From NCBI GenBank assembly GCA_937139405.1, contig CAKZPV010000040.1, positions 1 to 50,725 on the forward strand: DNA of 50,725 nt, read 5' to 3'. The stretch comes from an uncultured Nitrospirota bacterium. GTDB lineage: Bacteria; Nitrospirota; Nitrospiria; Nitrospirales; UBA8639. A program made the position numbers and the translations under genes. Position 1 is the first letter of the stretch. Each line of letters opens with the position of its first letter. Shown here one piece after another: positions 25,797 through 35,945 of this stretch. Below the pieces are notes generated by a model that had not been told where the DNA came from, did not search any database, and saw nothing but the letters and a program-made list of their open reading frames with translations.

Positions 25797-26864
25797 TTAG
25801 GCCGTTAATTGAGCAGCAACCGCTTCGTGAGTCGCAGGAACAGTCACCGGTCGATAAGAAACAGATAATCCCGTATCTGGGTCTTTTAACCCATGGCCAG
25901 TCAAGGTACACACGATCGTCCCCTCCTGTGGTAGGAGGCCTTCACGATGCAACTTGTAAATGCCAGCAATCGAAGCGGCCGATGCTGGTTCACAAAAGAC
26001 CCCTTCTTCACATGCCACCATTTGATAGGCCTGAAGGATTTCTTGATCGGACACCATATGAAGGCAGCCATCCGATTCCTCAACCGCTTGGAGCGCTAAC
26101 GTCCAACTCGCAGGATTGCCAATGCGTATCGCAGAGGCCACGGTTTGCGGTGATTCCACCACATGCCCACGGACAAGTGGAGCGGCTCCTTCAGCTTGAA
26201 AACCAAACATGCGAGGCAACCCTTGTGATTGTCCGGCTTCTTGATATTCCCGATAGCCTCGCCAATAGGCGGTAATATTTCCTGCATTGCCAACCGGTAA
26301 GGCATGTATGATTGGTGCACTTCTAAGCTGGTCACACACTTCCATGGCCGCTGTTTTTTGGCCTTCCAGTCGAAAGGGATTGATGGAATTCACTAATTCA
26401 ATCGCCGTTTCCTCACAGAGCGTTTTTACAATCGTCAACGCTTGGTCGAAATTGCCTTCTATTTGAATAACGCGCGCGCCGTGCATCAAGGCTTGCGTCA
26501 GTTTACCTAACGCAATCTTCCCAGCTGGAACGACAACGTAAGCCGGCAAACCAGCTTTGGCAGCATAGGCTGCCGCTGACGCTGAGGTGTTACCCGTCGA
26601 AGCGCACATCAATCCTTTAGCCTTGTTCTCCAAGGCCTTGGAAACAGCCATGGTCATCCCTCGGTCTTTAAAAGAGCCAGTGGGATTGGCTCCTTCAATT
26701 TTCAAAAACAACTCTCGTCCCGGACAGACAGTCTTTGCCAAACGGGTCGCGGAAATGAGAGGAGTATGACCTTCCTGCAACGAAACTATGGGAGTTTGAT
26801 CCCCAACAGGGAGAAACTTCCGATATTCCTCAATTATTCCACGCCACGGTATCATAATGTTCAT
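25797..26864 (-). CDS. thrC: Threonine synthase
   Basis: The 355-residue PLP enzyme has NPTGSFKDRGM with the Schiff-base Lys at residue 66, the ASTGNTSASAAAYAAKAGL loop that holds the phosphate, and a compact fold-type-II size. It converts O-phosphohomoserine to threonine. It follows hom by 30 bases and precedes the ApgM-like gene by 72. Its substrate requires a homoserine kinase, which is missing from the window unless the next gene supplies it. Confidence 0.95.
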   Translation of the reverse strand: MNIMIPWRGIIEEYRKFLPVGDQTPIVSLQEGHTPLISATRLAKTVCPGRELFLKIEGANPTGSFKDRGMTMAVSKALENKAKGLMCASTGNTSASAAAYAAKAGLPAYVVVPAGKIALGKLTQALMHGARVIQIEGNFDQALTIVKTLCEETAIELVNSINPFRLEGQKTAAMEVCDQLRSAPIIHALPVGNAGNITAYWRGYREYQEAGQSQGLPRMFGFQAEGAAPLVRGHVVESPQTVASAIRIGNPASWTLALQAVEESDGCLHMVSDQEILQAYQMVACEEGVFCEPASAASIAGIYKLHREGLLPQEGTIVCTLTGHGLKDPDTGLSVSYRPVTVPATHEAVAAQLTA

Positions 26865-26894
26865 TCTGCCATTATTGGCGAAGTCAGCTGAAAT

Positions 26895-28211
26895 TTATTC
26901 TACGCTTTCCATCCTGATTAACGTTGTCGGTTCTGAAATAAATGACAGAGTATTAATGGCCTGAATCGCAGATTGGACTCCACGTTCAATTGATCGATGA
27001 GTCAAAATTATCAAGGGAACTGGTTGCCCTTGTTTTCTCTCTTTTTGTAGGACTGATGAGATACTGATTCCATGCTTTCCTAGAATCCCAGAAATGGTCG
27101 AAAGCACACTCGGTTCATCTTTGACCATGCATCGCAGATAATACCGACTTTCGATTTCAGCCATAGGCTTGATGGGTAACGGTTGTCGCGATTCCCACTG
27201 AAAGGAAGTTGCTGGCACCCGAGAGAAAGACTCATATATTCGATTCCGAGCCAAATCAATGATGTCCCCTACCACCGCACTTGCCGTCGGCATAGACCCT
27301 GCCCCTTGTCCATACAACACAATGTCTTCTACTGCGTCACCAACCAAATGAATAGCATTGTACACACCATGAACCTGGGCAATGGGAGATTCCGTAGGAA
27401 CAAGCGTGGGATGCACACGCGCTTCAATAATCTGGTTTTGGCATTTCGCAATACCTAGTAATTTAATAGTAAAGCCCATTTCTCTGGCAAAGGTCATATC
27501 CACAGTGGAAATCTTGGCAATGCCTTCAGTATAGACCGCACTCATGGGTACAGGAGTGCCATAGGCTAAGTTCATCATAATAACAAGCTTATGGGCAGCA
27601 TCAATGCCCTCAACATCCAATGATGGATCAGCTTCTGCGTAGCCTTCACGTGTTGCTTCTTCCAAAATATCGCTAAAATCTCTCCCCTCCTGTGTCATCC
27701 TGGTCAAGATATAATTGGAGGTTCCATTCATGATACCCATTATTGAAGTCAAATGATTACCTGCCAAGCCTTCAGTGAGGGAACGGATGATAGGAATGCC
27801 TCCTCCAACACTGGCTTCAAATCCAAGGTCCGCTTGTGCCTTGAACGCAGCTTCAAACACCTCTTCTCCATGGTCAGCTAACAAAGCTTTATTCGCGGTG
27901 ACAACACCTTTTTTGCTTGATAGGGCTTGGAGGATAAAACGTTTGGCCGGCTCATGCCCGCCAATGAGTTCCACCACGATGTCAATCTGATGGTCATTCA
28001 GAATATCATTAGCATTTGTTGTTAATATTTCATCAGGAACCGTGACACCTCGATCTGTGGTGATATCCAAATCCGCTATTTTGTCTAACACGACTTTTTT
28101 ACCAACACGTCTTGCAATAATGTCAGCATTATCTTTCAGAATTTTGACGACACCAGTGCCAACCGTACCAAACCCGATAAGCCCTACTTTCACCACTTGA
28201 TCCATTGTCAT
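26895..28211 (-). CDS. hom: Homoserine dehydrogenase
   Basis: The 438-residue protein has a Rossmann start ([18 protein letters not shown]), the catalytic region around [18 protein letters not shown], and a C-terminal ACT domain (about 350-435) for feedback control. It reduces aspartate semialdehyde to homoserine. The ATG overlaps the alaC stop (ATGA), a sign of translational coupling. Confidence 0.96.
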   Translation of the reverse strand: MTMDQVVKVGLIGFGTVGTGVVKILKDNADIIARRVGKKVVLDKIADLDITTDRGVTVPDEILTTNANDILNDHQIDIVVELIGGHEPAKRFILQALSSKKGVVTANKALLADHGEEVFEAAFKAQADLGFEASVGGGIPIIRSLTEGLAGNHLTSIMGIMNGTSNYILTRMTQEGRDFSDILEEATREGYAEADPSLDVEGIDAAHKLVIMMNLAYGTPVPMSAVYTEGIAKISTVDMTFAREMGFTIKLLGIAKCQNQIIEARVHPTLVPTESPIAQVHGVYNAIHLVGDAVEDIVLYGQGAGSMPTASAVVGDIIDLARNRIYESFSRVPATSFQWESRQPLPIKPMAEIESRYYLRCMVKDEPSVLSTISGILGKHGISISSVLQKERKQGQPVPLIILTHRSIERGVQSAIQAINTLSFISEPTTLIRMESVE

Positions 28212-29389
28212 GTTTCTCCCAACTTCATGGCTTGACGAATCCCACGGACAGCCTGGAAGATCCGTTGCTCATTCTCCACAAGAGCAAACCGCACATACTC
28301 GTCTCCACCCTCGCCAAAACCAATGCCAGGTGACACTGCTACCTTGGCTTCCCGCAACAGAAACTTTGAAAATTCTAACGACCCCATGCCGAGATACGGT
28401 TGAGGAATTTTGGCCCACGCAAACATAGTGGCCCGAGGATAATCAATCGGCCAGCCAATGCGGTTTAACCCACGGACCAGCGCATTTCGTCGACGTTCGT
28501 ATAGTCCAACAATATCATTCACGCAATCCTGCGGGCCATTCAGTGCAATAATGCTCGCAATTTGAATCGGCTGAAACATCCCATAATCCAAATAACTCTT
28601 CACGCGAGTTAAGGCACCAATCAGCTCTGGATTCCCCACACAAAACCCCACACGCCAACCAGGCATATTATAACTTTTTGAAAGCGAATAAAATTCTACT
28701 CCTATTTTTTTGGCTTCAGGAATTTGCAGCAAACTGGGTGCTCGATATCCATCAAAAACAAGGTCGGCATAAGCCAAATCATGAATCACCCAGACATTGT
28801 GTTCTAACGCAAAATCGACAACCTTTTTAAAAAACTCCAGATCCACGACTTGGGTGGTCGGATTATGAGGAAAGCTAATAATCAGTGCTCGGGGGGCAGG
28901 CTGGGTTTGTCGGAACGCACGGGTCAAATTTTCAAAGAAATCTGTGTTAGGGCCTAGTTCCACACCACGAACCTCACCCCCGGCAATAATGACGCAATAC
29001 ATATGGATCGGATAGGTTGGTGTAGGAGCTAATACCACGTCTCCAGGGCCCACAATGGCCAAAGCCAGATGCGCTAACCCTTCTTTTACTCCTAAGGTCA
29101 CGATGGCTTCGGTTTCCGGGTCCAGACTGACATCATACTTTCGTTGATACCAATCACAAATCGCATGTCGTAATTTGGTAATGCCACGAGAAGCCGAATA
29201 GCGGTGATTCCGTCCGTTCTCTGCTGCTTCAATTAACTTGTCGACAATATGAGGAGGAGTTGGTTGATCTGGGTTCCCCATGCCCAAATCAATGATATCT
29301 TCGCCTCGCTTCCGAGCCTGAAGTTTCAAATCCTGGACTTGAGTAAAGACGTATCCAGGAAGCCGTTGAATTCGGTAAAAAGGGTCCAT
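28208..29389 (-). CDS. alaC: Alanine/glutamate-pyruvate-type aminotransferase
   Basis: The 393-residue fold-type-I PLP enzyme has the PLP-Lys motif [29 protein letters not shown] near the N-terminus and [10 protein letters not shown]. The pattern fits the AlaC/YfdZ branch, which makes alanine from pyruvate. In this operon it could also serve another amino group transfer. I use ATG 29389; an in-frame TTG lies six bases further upstream. No strong ribosome site is seen. It is the first gene of the threonine/isoleucine operon, behind a strong promoter. Confidence 0.85.
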   Translation of the reverse strand: MDPFYRIQRLPGYVFTQVQDLKLQARKRGEDIIDLGMGNPDQPTPPHIVDKLIEAAENGRNHRYSASRGITKLRHAICDWYQRKYDVSLDPETEAIVTLGVKEGLAHLALAIVGPGDVVLAPTPTYPIHMYCVIIAGGEVRGVELGPNTDFFENLTRAFRQTQPAPRALIISFPHNPTTQVVDLEFFKKVVDFALEHNVWVIHDLAYADLVFDGYRAPSLLQIPEAKKIGVEFYSLSKSYNMPGWRVGFCVGNPELIGALTRVKSYLDYGMFQPIQIASIIALNGPQDCVNDIVGLYERRRNALVRGLNRIGWPIDYPRATMFAWAKIPQPYLGMGSLEFSKFLLREAKVAVSPGIGFGEGGDEYVRFALVENEQRIFQAVRGIRQAMKLGET

Positions 29390-29469
29390 TGTCAATGAAA
29401 AAAGAAAGAGCGGCCCTCAGTCTTAGGGGCGTAGAGAATAGGAAATCCTACAAAATTTGAAGACGTTCC

Positions 29470-29498
29470 ATTCTAGAGGAGGGAATGAAACCAGTCAA
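29470..29498 (-). promoter_or_regulatory. Promoter of the alaC-hom-thrC-lysC-cimA operon
   Basis: TTGACT and TAGAAT on the minus strand are 17 bases apart; each differs from consensus at one base. The start would be near 29463. The roughly 74-base leader contains a CCCT...AGGG stem followed by a T-rich stretch just before alaC, a weak attenuator candidate. Confidence 0.7.
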
Positions 29499-29584
29499 TT
29501 TGGAATCAACAGATTTTTTGGGAAAAGACGAAATTACTTCCTTGTCTCTATATATTGCAAGTCAGATTTACCGCATTCGATTTA

Positions 29585-29613
29585 TTGCCCGAGATTTGTC
29601 CTTTTGTCATAAT
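29585..29613 (+). promoter_or_regulatory. Promoter candidate for pdxJ
   Basis: TTGCCC and CATAAT are separated by 17 bases, and transcription would begin near 29620, about 30 bases before the pdxJ ATG. This agrees with the start codon chosen at 29650. Confidence 0.45.
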
Positions 29614-29649
29614 GCCCTTCTGCAAATACTGACTTCAACAGGGGAATCT

Positions 29650-30363
29650 ATGGCTCGACTCGGTGTGAATGTAGATCATGTGGCAACCCTCCGACAAGCT
29701 CGTGGCGGGCATGAACCTGATCCGATTATGGCTGCATCTCTCGTACAACTGGCAGGCGCGGATGGCCTTGTTGTGCACCTCAGGGAGGACCGTCGTCATA
29801 TTCAAGACCGTGACCTGACGATTCTGCGGGAAACAGTTCATATCCAACTGAATTTGGAGATGGCCGCTGACGATTCTGTCGCTAAAATCGCCCTCAATAT
29901 CAAACCTGACCTCGCCACCTTGGTGCCGGAACGTCGACAAGAACTGACGACGGAAGGGGGGCTGGACATTGTCGAACACCGAGATCGTATCCAATCGATG
30001 GTGAACCTTCTTCATGAAGGGGGAATTCCCGTCAGCTTATTTGTAGACCCTGATGTGCAACAAATTCGCGCTGCGCATCAGGTCAACGCCGATTTTGTGG
30101 AGCTTCATACCGGTCGCTACGCCAATACTCGACGCCAACAAGAAGCTGATACCGAATATGATGCCCTCATGCAAGCGGCTAAACTTGCCGGGAAAATAGG
30201 GTTGCGTGTCAGTGCCGGACATGGACTCAACTTTCTGAATGCCCACCGGTTGACCCAAATTCCTGAAATTGAAGAATATAATATTGGCCATAGTATTATT
30301 GCTCGAGCCGTTTTTGTCGGTCTTGAACGCGCGGTCCAAGAAATGAAAGCGCTCCTCACGTAG
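29650..30363 (+). CDS. pdxJ: Pyridoxine 5'-phosphate synthase
   Basis: The 237-residue protein starts [20 protein letters not shown], the conserved PdxJ beginning, with AGGGGA five bases upstream. The frame is open back to an ATG at 29485, but that extension is unlike any PdxJ and would overlap the divergent promoter. The barrel contains ELHTGRYA and [11 protein letters not shown]. PdxJ condenses 1-deoxyxylulose 5-phosphate with 3-amino-2-oxopropyl phosphate in the last ring-forming step of vitamin B6. nnr follows after 40 bases. Confidence 0.95.
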   Translation: MARLGVNVDHVATLRQARGGHEPDPIMAASLVQLAGADGLVVHLREDRRHIQDRDLTILRETVHIQLNLEMAADDSVAKIALNIKPDLATLVPERRQELTTEGGLDIVEHRDRIQSMVNLLHEGGIPVSLFVDPDVQQIRAAHQVNADFVELHTGRYANTRRQQEADTEYDALMQAAKLAGKIGLRVSAGHGLNFLNAHRLTQIPEIEEYNIGHSIIARAVFVGLERAVQEMKALLT

Positions 30364-30403
30364 ATACTTTCAAACCAATCATTCCCCGTCCTCAACAACC
30401 ACC

Positions 30404-31981
30404 ATGTGGCTCGTGACCCCAAAACAGATGCAAGAGCTTGATCGCCGAACGATTCAAGAGAATAAGGTTCCTGGGATCACCTTAATGGAACGAGCAGGAA
30501 CCGGGGTCGTGACACATCTCCTCCAGCACTACGGCTCTCCAAAAGGAAAAAGGGTTGTGGTGTTCTGCGGGAAAGGAAACAATGGGGGTGACGGGTTCGT
30601 CGTCGCTCGACTGTTACAAGAGAAGAAAGCCCTTCTCAAAGTGATTATGATGACTCCTTATCAAGAGCTCGGCAAAGATGCCAAAACCATGTATCGACGA
30701 TTTACCCAAAAAGCAAAGCCGTCTCAAATCTTTGTACAACCGAATGAGGAAAAATTGAAGTCATTAACACATAATGCCCATCTCCTTATTGATGGACTTC
30801 TAGGCACAGGCCTTTCCTCATCTGTTCGGGATCCCTATACCACTGCCATTGAAACAATAAATGCTTCTCCGGCCTATCGGGTGGGAATAGACATCCCCTC
30901 AGGATTGGACAGTGAATCAGGAAGTACCATGGGTGTGGCTGTAAAAGCTGATCTAACTGTGACATTTGGTTGTCCTAAAATCGGCCTCTATGTTGGAGAC
31001 GCGATTGATCAGGTTGGGTACATCGAAATCGTCGATATTGGTATTCCGGAAGCATACATCAAGGACTTAGAACCTCAGACACAACTCCTATCACAAGCAC
31101 TCATCCGTCCAATGATTCCACCACGACTGCCATCCAGCCATAAAGGAACGTTCGGACATGCAGGAATTGTCGCAGGATCTCCTGGAAAAGCTGGCGCCCC
31201 AGCACTCGCCGCACTGGGTGCTCTCCGAATTGGAACTGGCCTCGTGACCGTCGCAACTCCTGAGACAGTCACGCCCATTGTGGAATCCAAGCTTCTAGAA
31301 ATCATGTCCCAAGGACTACCGGAAACACCTGAACATCTGTTAGGACTTGAGGCGTACTCCGCTCTGCAGAGTTTTTGCCAGAACACATCAGCATTGGGAT
31401 TTGGTCCAGGAATGGGCATTTCCCCTTCAACGACCGAGCTATTGTCTAACTTGCTTCCGCAGCTTGAGGTACCCTGTGTATTAGATGCCGACGCCCTCAA
31501 CAATTTAGTGTGTCATCTTGATATCTTTTCACACATCCAACAACTTCCTGTGTTAACACCGCACCCTGGAGAAATGGCTAGACTGCTAGCAGATTCCTCA
31601 TCGAGAACTATTAATAAAGATCGGATCGTGGTAGCTAGAAGCTTTGCCACTCAATATCACGTAATTCTGGTCTTAAAAGGTGCCAATACCATCATCGCAA
31701 ACCCTCTCGGGCAAATTGCTATTTGCCCAACAGGAAACGCTGGAATGGCATCGGCCGGCATGGGAGATGTTTTGACAGGAATGATTACGGGATTGTTAGC
31801 ACAAGGACTATCATCTTGGGATGCCGCTCAAGCAGGAGTCTACATCCATGGGCTCGCTGGAGATTTAGCTGCCTCGTCTATGGGAGAACCGGGCTTGATC
31901 GCAAGCGATGTCATTTCAGCTATCCCTCATGCTCTCACCCATATCCTTTCCGGGCAAAAAAAGAGGAACCTATCATTATAG
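30404..31981 (+). CDS. nnr: Bifunctional NAD(P)H-hydrate repair enzyme
   Basis: The 525-residue protein joins an N-terminal YjeF-type epimerase (about 1-215, GKGNNGGDGFVVARLLQ) to a C-terminal ribokinase-like ADP/ATP-dependent dehydratase (about 225-520, TPHPGEMARLL and GNAGMASAGMGDVLTGMITG). Together they repair hydrated NADH and NADPH. The start ATG at 30404 gives the usual MWLVTPKQMQELD beginning. Its last codons run into the start region of tsaE. Confidence 0.95.
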   Translation: MWLVTPKQMQELDRRTIQENKVPGITLMERAGTGVVTHLLQHYGSPKGKRVVVFCGKGNNGGDGFVVARLLQEKKALLKVIMMTPYQELGKDAKTMYRRFTQKAKPSQIFVQPNEEKLKSLTHNAHLLIDGLLGTGLSSSVRDPYTTAIETINASPAYRVGIDIPSGLDSESGSTMGVAVKADLTVTFGCPKIGLYVGDAIDQVGYIEIVDIGIPEAYIKDLEPQTQLLSQALIRPMIPPRLPSSHKGTFGHAGIVAGSPGKAGAPALAALGALRIGTGLVTVATPETVTPIVESKLLEIMSQGLPETPEHLLGLEAYSALQSFCQNTSALGFGPGMGISPSTTELLSNLLPQLEVPCVLDADALNNLVCHLDIFSHIQQLPVLTPHPGEMARLLADSSSRTINKDRIVVARSFATQYHVILVLKGANTIIANPLGQIAICPTGNAGMASAGMGDVLTGMITGLLAQGLSSWDAAQAGVYIHGLAGDLAASSMGEPGLIASDVISAIPHALTHILSGQKKRNLSL

Positions 31982-32490
31982 ACAGTTCATCTCACACACC
32001 TTCTACACCAAGGCTCAATTCTCTGTCTTTTGAATTAGACTCAGTAGAGAATACACTTGCGTTTGGAGAACGCGTCAGCCATACCCTGCGAGGAGGAGAT
32101 GTTCTCGCTTTAACCGGAGATTTGGGTGTGGGGAAAACGCTTATCACCCGAGGGATCGCGCAGGGCTTGGGAATCCCTGCTGGACAAGTCAGCAGTCCAA
32201 CATTTTCCCTCATTCAAGCTTACGAAAATCATATTCCAGTTGTTCATGTCGACCTGTACCGGCTTGAAAACTCGACAGCCATTTTCCAATTAGGGCTTGA
32301 AGACTATTTTATTCCCAAGAATATTGTCATCATTGAATGGGCCGATCGCTTTATTCAGGTGCTTCCACCTGATTATCTTCATATTCATTTGGAACATGGC
32401 AAAACCGAGACGACTCGGTCTATAACCATGCGAGCAACAGGACCTAGAAGCACAGCTATTGTATCAGCCCTCCGTTGCTATACTGCATAA
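31975..32490 (+). CDS. tsaE: tRNA threonylcarbamoyladenosine ATPase TsaE
   Basis: The core shows the P-loop GDLGVGKT, VSSPTFSLIQAY and HVDLYRLE of TsaE, the ATPase that drives the TsaB-TsaD complex in t6A synthesis. There is no ATG, GTG or TTG in the expected place. The frame is open upstream to a TTG at 31723, but that part only makes an Arg/Ser/His-rich shadow of nnr. I place the start at the ATT at 31975, which has AGAGGA seven bases upstream and gives 171 residues; CTG at 32023 is an alternative. The gene overlaps the nnr stop. Confidence 0.82.
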   Translation: MIDSSSHTPSTPRLNSLSFELDSVENTLAFGERVSHTLRGGDVLALTGDLGVGKTLITRGIAQGLGIPAGQVSSPTFSLIQAYENHIPVVHVDLYRLENSTAIFQLGLEDYFIPKNIVIIEWADRFIQVLPPDYLHIHLEHGKTETTRSITMRATGPRSTAIVSALRCYTA

Positions 32491-32538
32491 TTCATCACTA
32501 TTTCACCAACCTCTAATTCGACGACTGATCGACAACCC

Positions 32539-35211
32539 ATGAAAGATCAAGAACTCTCTCCATTGATGCGCCAGTACCGAACCGTGAAAGCGCAACATCC
32601 TGAAGCCATTTTATTTTTCCGAGTTGGGGATTTCTATGAAATGTTCTTTGAAGATGCCGAAGAAGCTTCCGGCCTCTTAGGAATTGTGCTCACGGCACGA
32701 GGGAAAACTAAGGGGACCTCTATTCCTCTCTGTGGGATACCCCATCATACCGCAACCGGATACATTGCCAAACTCCTCAAAGCCGGGAAAAACGTGGCTC
32801 TTTGCGAGCAGGTTGAGGATCCTAAAATGGCGAAAGGACTCGTTCGCCGAGAAGTAGTTCGTGTCTACACACCCGGCACATTATATGATGATGAACTCCT
32901 CTCAGCTCGTGAAGCCAACTATATTTCTTCAATTTTTTACTCCCAGGAACCTTGCCATGATAACCCTCAATCGCCAGCCCGTGTGGGCTTGGCTACATTG
33001 GATCTTTCAACAGGAGAATTTTGGATTTCTGAAGCTCCACATGAAGGATCACTACACATTCTCGTCGATGAGCTGGTTCGCATCGACCCCAAAGAAGTCA
33101 TCTGTCCAGATTCGATTTATGAAGAACTTTCTGATCTTCTCAAAACCTTAACCATCGCACGCCTAGTTCCTCATGACCGGAATAGCTTTGGATTAGACCT
33201 GAGTCAAACGACACTCACCACAACTTTTGCAGTGGCCGATATTCATGAGCTTCAACTCTCTGGACTCACGGTTGGCTATCAGGCTTGCGGAGGACTCTTG
33301 CAGTACCTCACCAAAACTCAGCCGACATTAACCCATACACATCTACACCGACCATGGATTCGCCTGCTCGAACAAGAAATGCAATTGGACCAATCCACGA
33401 TTCGAAACTTAGAAATCCTCAAACCCGTTTCCGAACAACAAAAAAATCCAACCTTGTTTACCACATTAGACCAAACCCAAACTCCAATGGGGACTCGATT
33501 ATTGCGTCAGTGGGTTGTGCGTCCTCTGACCCAACTTTCGGTCATTCATGGCCGGCAAGAAGTTGTCAAAGAATTTATCAATCAGGTAGGAACACGAATG
33601 TCGATTCGAGGCTATCTGAAATCAATCAAAGACCTCGAACGCCTGAATAGCCGGATTGCTTTAGGCGTAGCCAATCCTCGCGATCTCATGAGTCTCTATC
33701 ACTCATTAGAAAATTTCGCAAAGATTCAGCAGCTCTTGGTACCCTTCCGATCCGATTTTCTGAAGGTCATGTATGCCGATTGGGATTCACTCCATGACAT
33801 ATCTTCCTGGGTTTCAGGTTCACTTATGGAGAACCCTCCTCTTTCAGCAAAAGAAGGCAGCATATTTCGAGAAGGAATCAACGAAGAGCTTGATGAGCTT
33901 CGCATTCTTTCTAAAGAAGGCACCCGATTATTAGCCGAAATGGAAACCAGAGAACGTGCCAAAACCGGCATTGACTCTCTCAAAGTAAAGTTTAATCAGG
34001 TATTCGGCTATTACATCGAAGTCACGAAAGCCAATGCCTCTCGAGTTCCGACGGACTACCATCGAAAACAAACTCTCGTGAATGCTGAACGCTTTACCAC
34101 GGAAGAACTCCAGGAACTGGAAGGCCGTCTTTCCAGTGCTGCTCAAAAAATGAAACATTTGGAATATGAGTTGTTCGTCGATCTCCGTGGTCGAGTAGCC
34201 TCCACAGCAACAAGAATTCAAAGCATGGCTCATCAATTAGCCACGCTTGATGTGTTCACAAGTTTGGCAGAAACCGCATCCCTCAACCGTTACGTTCAAC
34301 CCACCGTTTATGATGGGGGGATGATTCAAATCACTGAAGGACGTCACCCGGTTATCGAACATCTCAAAATTACTGATAGATTTATTGCGAATGACACAAC
34401 CCTTGATTTGGACACTAATCGCGTTCTGCTGATTACGGGACCAAATATGGCCGGGAAAAGCACCTATCTCCGACAAGTTGCTCTTATTGTCTTAATGGCG
34501 CAAATGGGAAGTTTCGTCCCTGCCGATTCCGCTCGAATTGGCCTAGTTGATCGTATCTTTACTCGAGTAGGAGCCGCCGACGATTTGAGCGCTGGACAAA
34601 GCACCTTTATGGTAGAAATGACTGAAACAGCCAAAATTCTTCATGCCGCTACATCCAGAAGTTTGTTGCTATTGGATGAGGTGGGAAGGGGGACCAGTAC
34701 TTATGATGGTCTGAGTATCGCCTGGGCTTTAGTGGAACACATTCTGGATCGGGGGAACCTAGGCGCCCGTACTCTTTTTGCGACCCATTACCATGAAATG
34801 ACTCAATTGGAAGCACAGCGCGAAGGGATTAAAAATTATACGGTGCTCGTACAAGAAAAGGGACAGGATGTTTTATTTTTGAGAAAAATTATTCTAGGGA
34901 AAGCCGATCGAAGTTATGGGATTCAAGTTGCGAAACTAGCAGGCATTCCAACGTCCGTCCTTCAACGCGCCAACAATATTCTAGAACAACTCGAGCAGGA
35001 TCATGCTTCGCCACAGGTTTCAGACTCGGAAAATCAGGAAACTCCACAATTGCCTTTTGAGCAATTTTCTCCTCATCCGCATATTATCTTAGAAGAAATG
35101 AAACAGATGGATTTATTTTCTATGACTCCATTGGAAGCTCTTAATCGCTTAGCTGATTTTAAATCTCGCTTAGATGATGATCTGGTCACAAAAAAAGAAA
35201 GGCCTGCGTAA
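32539..35211 (+). CDS. mutS: DNA mismatch repair protein MutS
   Basis: The 890-residue protein has the mismatch-binding N-terminus (PLMRQYRTVKAQHPEAILFF, with FRVGDFYEMF), the core and clamp domains, and the ATPase with GPNMAGKST and LLDEVGRGTSTYDG. Length and order match full MutS. Its last codons form one arm of the minus-strand terminator of the next gene. It follows tsaE by 48 bases. Confidence 0.97.
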   Translation: MKDQELSPLMRQYRTVKAQHPEAILFFRVGDFYEMFFEDAEEASGLLGIVLTARGKTKGTSIPLCGIPHHTATGYIAKLLKAGKNVALCEQVEDPKMAKGLVRREVVRVYTPGTLYDDELLSAREANYISSIFYSQEPCHDNPQSPARVGLATLDLSTGEFWISEAPHEGSLHILVDELVRIDPKEVICPDSIYEELSDLLKTLTIARLVPHDRNSFGLDLSQTTLTTTFAVADIHELQLSGLTVGYQACGGLLQYLTKTQPTLTHTHLHRPWIRLLEQEMQLDQSTIRNLEILKPVSEQQKNPTLFTTLDQTQTPMGTRLLRQWVVRPLTQLSVIHGRQEVVKEFINQVGTRMSIRGYLKSIKDLERLNSRIALGVANPRDLMSLYHSLENFAKIQQLLVPFRSDFLKVMYADWDSLHDISSWVSGSLMENPPLSAKEGSIFREGINEELDELRILSKEGTRLLAEMETRERAKTGIDSLKVKFNQVFGYYIEVTKANASRVPTDYHRKQTLVNAERFTTEELQELEGRLSSAAQKMKHLEYELFVDLRGRVASTATRIQSMAHQLATLDVFTSLAETASLNRYVQPTVYDGGMIQITEGRHPVIEHLKITDRFIANDTTLDLDTNRVLLITGPNMAGKSTYLRQVALIVLMAQMGSFVPADSARIGLVDRIFTRVGAADDLSAGQSTFMVEMTETAKILHAATSRSLLLLDEVGRGTSTYDGLSIAWALVEHILDRGNLGARTLFATHYHEMTQLEAQREGIKNYTVLVQEKGQDVLFLRKIILGKADRSYGIQVAKLAGIPTSVLQRANNILEQLEQDHASPQVSDSENQETPQLPFEQFSPHPHIILEEMKQMDLFSMTPLEALNRLADFKSRLDDDLVTKKERPA

Positions 35212-35226
35212 ACACGCAGGCCTTTC
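35188..35226 (-). terminator. Strong intrinsic terminator of the secreted-protein genes, inside the mutS 3' end
   Basis: Arms 35197-35209 (GAAAGGCCTGCGT) and 35214-35226 pair over 13 bases around a 4-base loop. On the minus strand a run of seven T (complement of 35190-35196) follows, so it ends transcription of the gene at 35254-35883. It also overlaps the mutS stop codon and could end mutS mRNA as a plain hairpin. Confidence 0.85.
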
Positions 35227-35253
35227 TCAAAAAATCAAGATAATCTATAAAGA

Positions 35254-35883
35254 TTATTTGGCTGGATCCCAGAGTCCTGCGCCCTGATCAGAATAAGGAA
35301 TCACACCAATAACAGCCGGTCCACCAGGAATCAACACATCATATAGCATCTTCCGGTTTTGTGGCCAACTATTGTCAACAATGGAGTCAGGAATAGACAT
35401 TGTACGCAAACTGTGAATGCTGCGGGGTTTTGTTGGCGTTCCAGCAACATCATCTACCTGTTTCGCGGAAAGAATTACCCGCTTGTTTTGTTCTTTTTCT
35501 TGGACCACAATTTCAACCAAACCATAGTTTGACGGCTTGGTTCCGGTCATGACCGCTTGGCTTTGAGAATTTTTCCCGGCAGCTGACAACAAAGCCATTA
35601 CTTTATCGTCTGCAGGATACATTTTGACATTTTTGCCAGGAAAATATTTTTGCCAATAATAACCGCTTTCAGCATTGCCACCAAATACGGCTACGTTGAT
35701 CCAAACAGCTTTATCATAAGGATCAGTTACCGCAACTCGGCCACGAAGTGTGGTTGGCTTGCTCAAATCTCCCCACTCAAAGCGCTCTTGGAATGCCTCA
35801 ATGGCCAATGCACTGGAGGCCATTGTGCCTACGAGCGCCATAGCTCCCACAAAGGCCCATCCTTTCATCTTAGCACCTTTCAT
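35254..35883 (-). CDS. Secreted protein of unknown function (pair member 2)
   Basis: The 209-residue protein has a clear signal peptide (KGWAFVGAMALVGTMASSALA) and begins at ATG 35883 with GGAGGG eight bases upstream. The mature part is mixed strand and coil, with no cysteine and no known motif; it ends GVIPYSDQGAGLWDPAK. A terminator lies 28 bases after the stop. It follows the other secreted gene by 62 bases and is probably on the same transcript. I recognise no family. Confidence 0.78.
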   Translation of the reverse strand: MKGAKMKGWAFVGAMALVGTMASSALAIEAFQERFEWGDLSKPTTLRGRVAVTDPYDKAVWINVAVFGGNAESGYYWQKYFPGKNVKMYPADDKVMALLSAAGKNSQSQAVMTGTKPSNYGLVEIVVQEKEQNKRVILSAKQVDDVAGTPTKPRSIHSLRTMSIPDSIVDNSWPQNRKMLYDVLIPGGPAVIGVIPYSDQGAGLWDPAK

Positions 35884-35945
35884 AATGGCTTCCCTCCTCG
35901 ACTAAAAAGTTGTATGTCATTTTATTAATGAGTAAAACTTTATCT

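Noticed and set aside
29485-29649. N-terminal extension of pdxJ to ATG 29485
   Set aside because: PdxJ homologues begin at [10 protein letters not shown]; the extension overlaps the alaC promoter and follows a too-close ribosome site.
31723-31974. Long tsaE version from TTG 31723
   Set aside because: The extra 84 residues are an out-of-frame shadow of nnr (Arg/Ser/His rich) and unlike TsaE.
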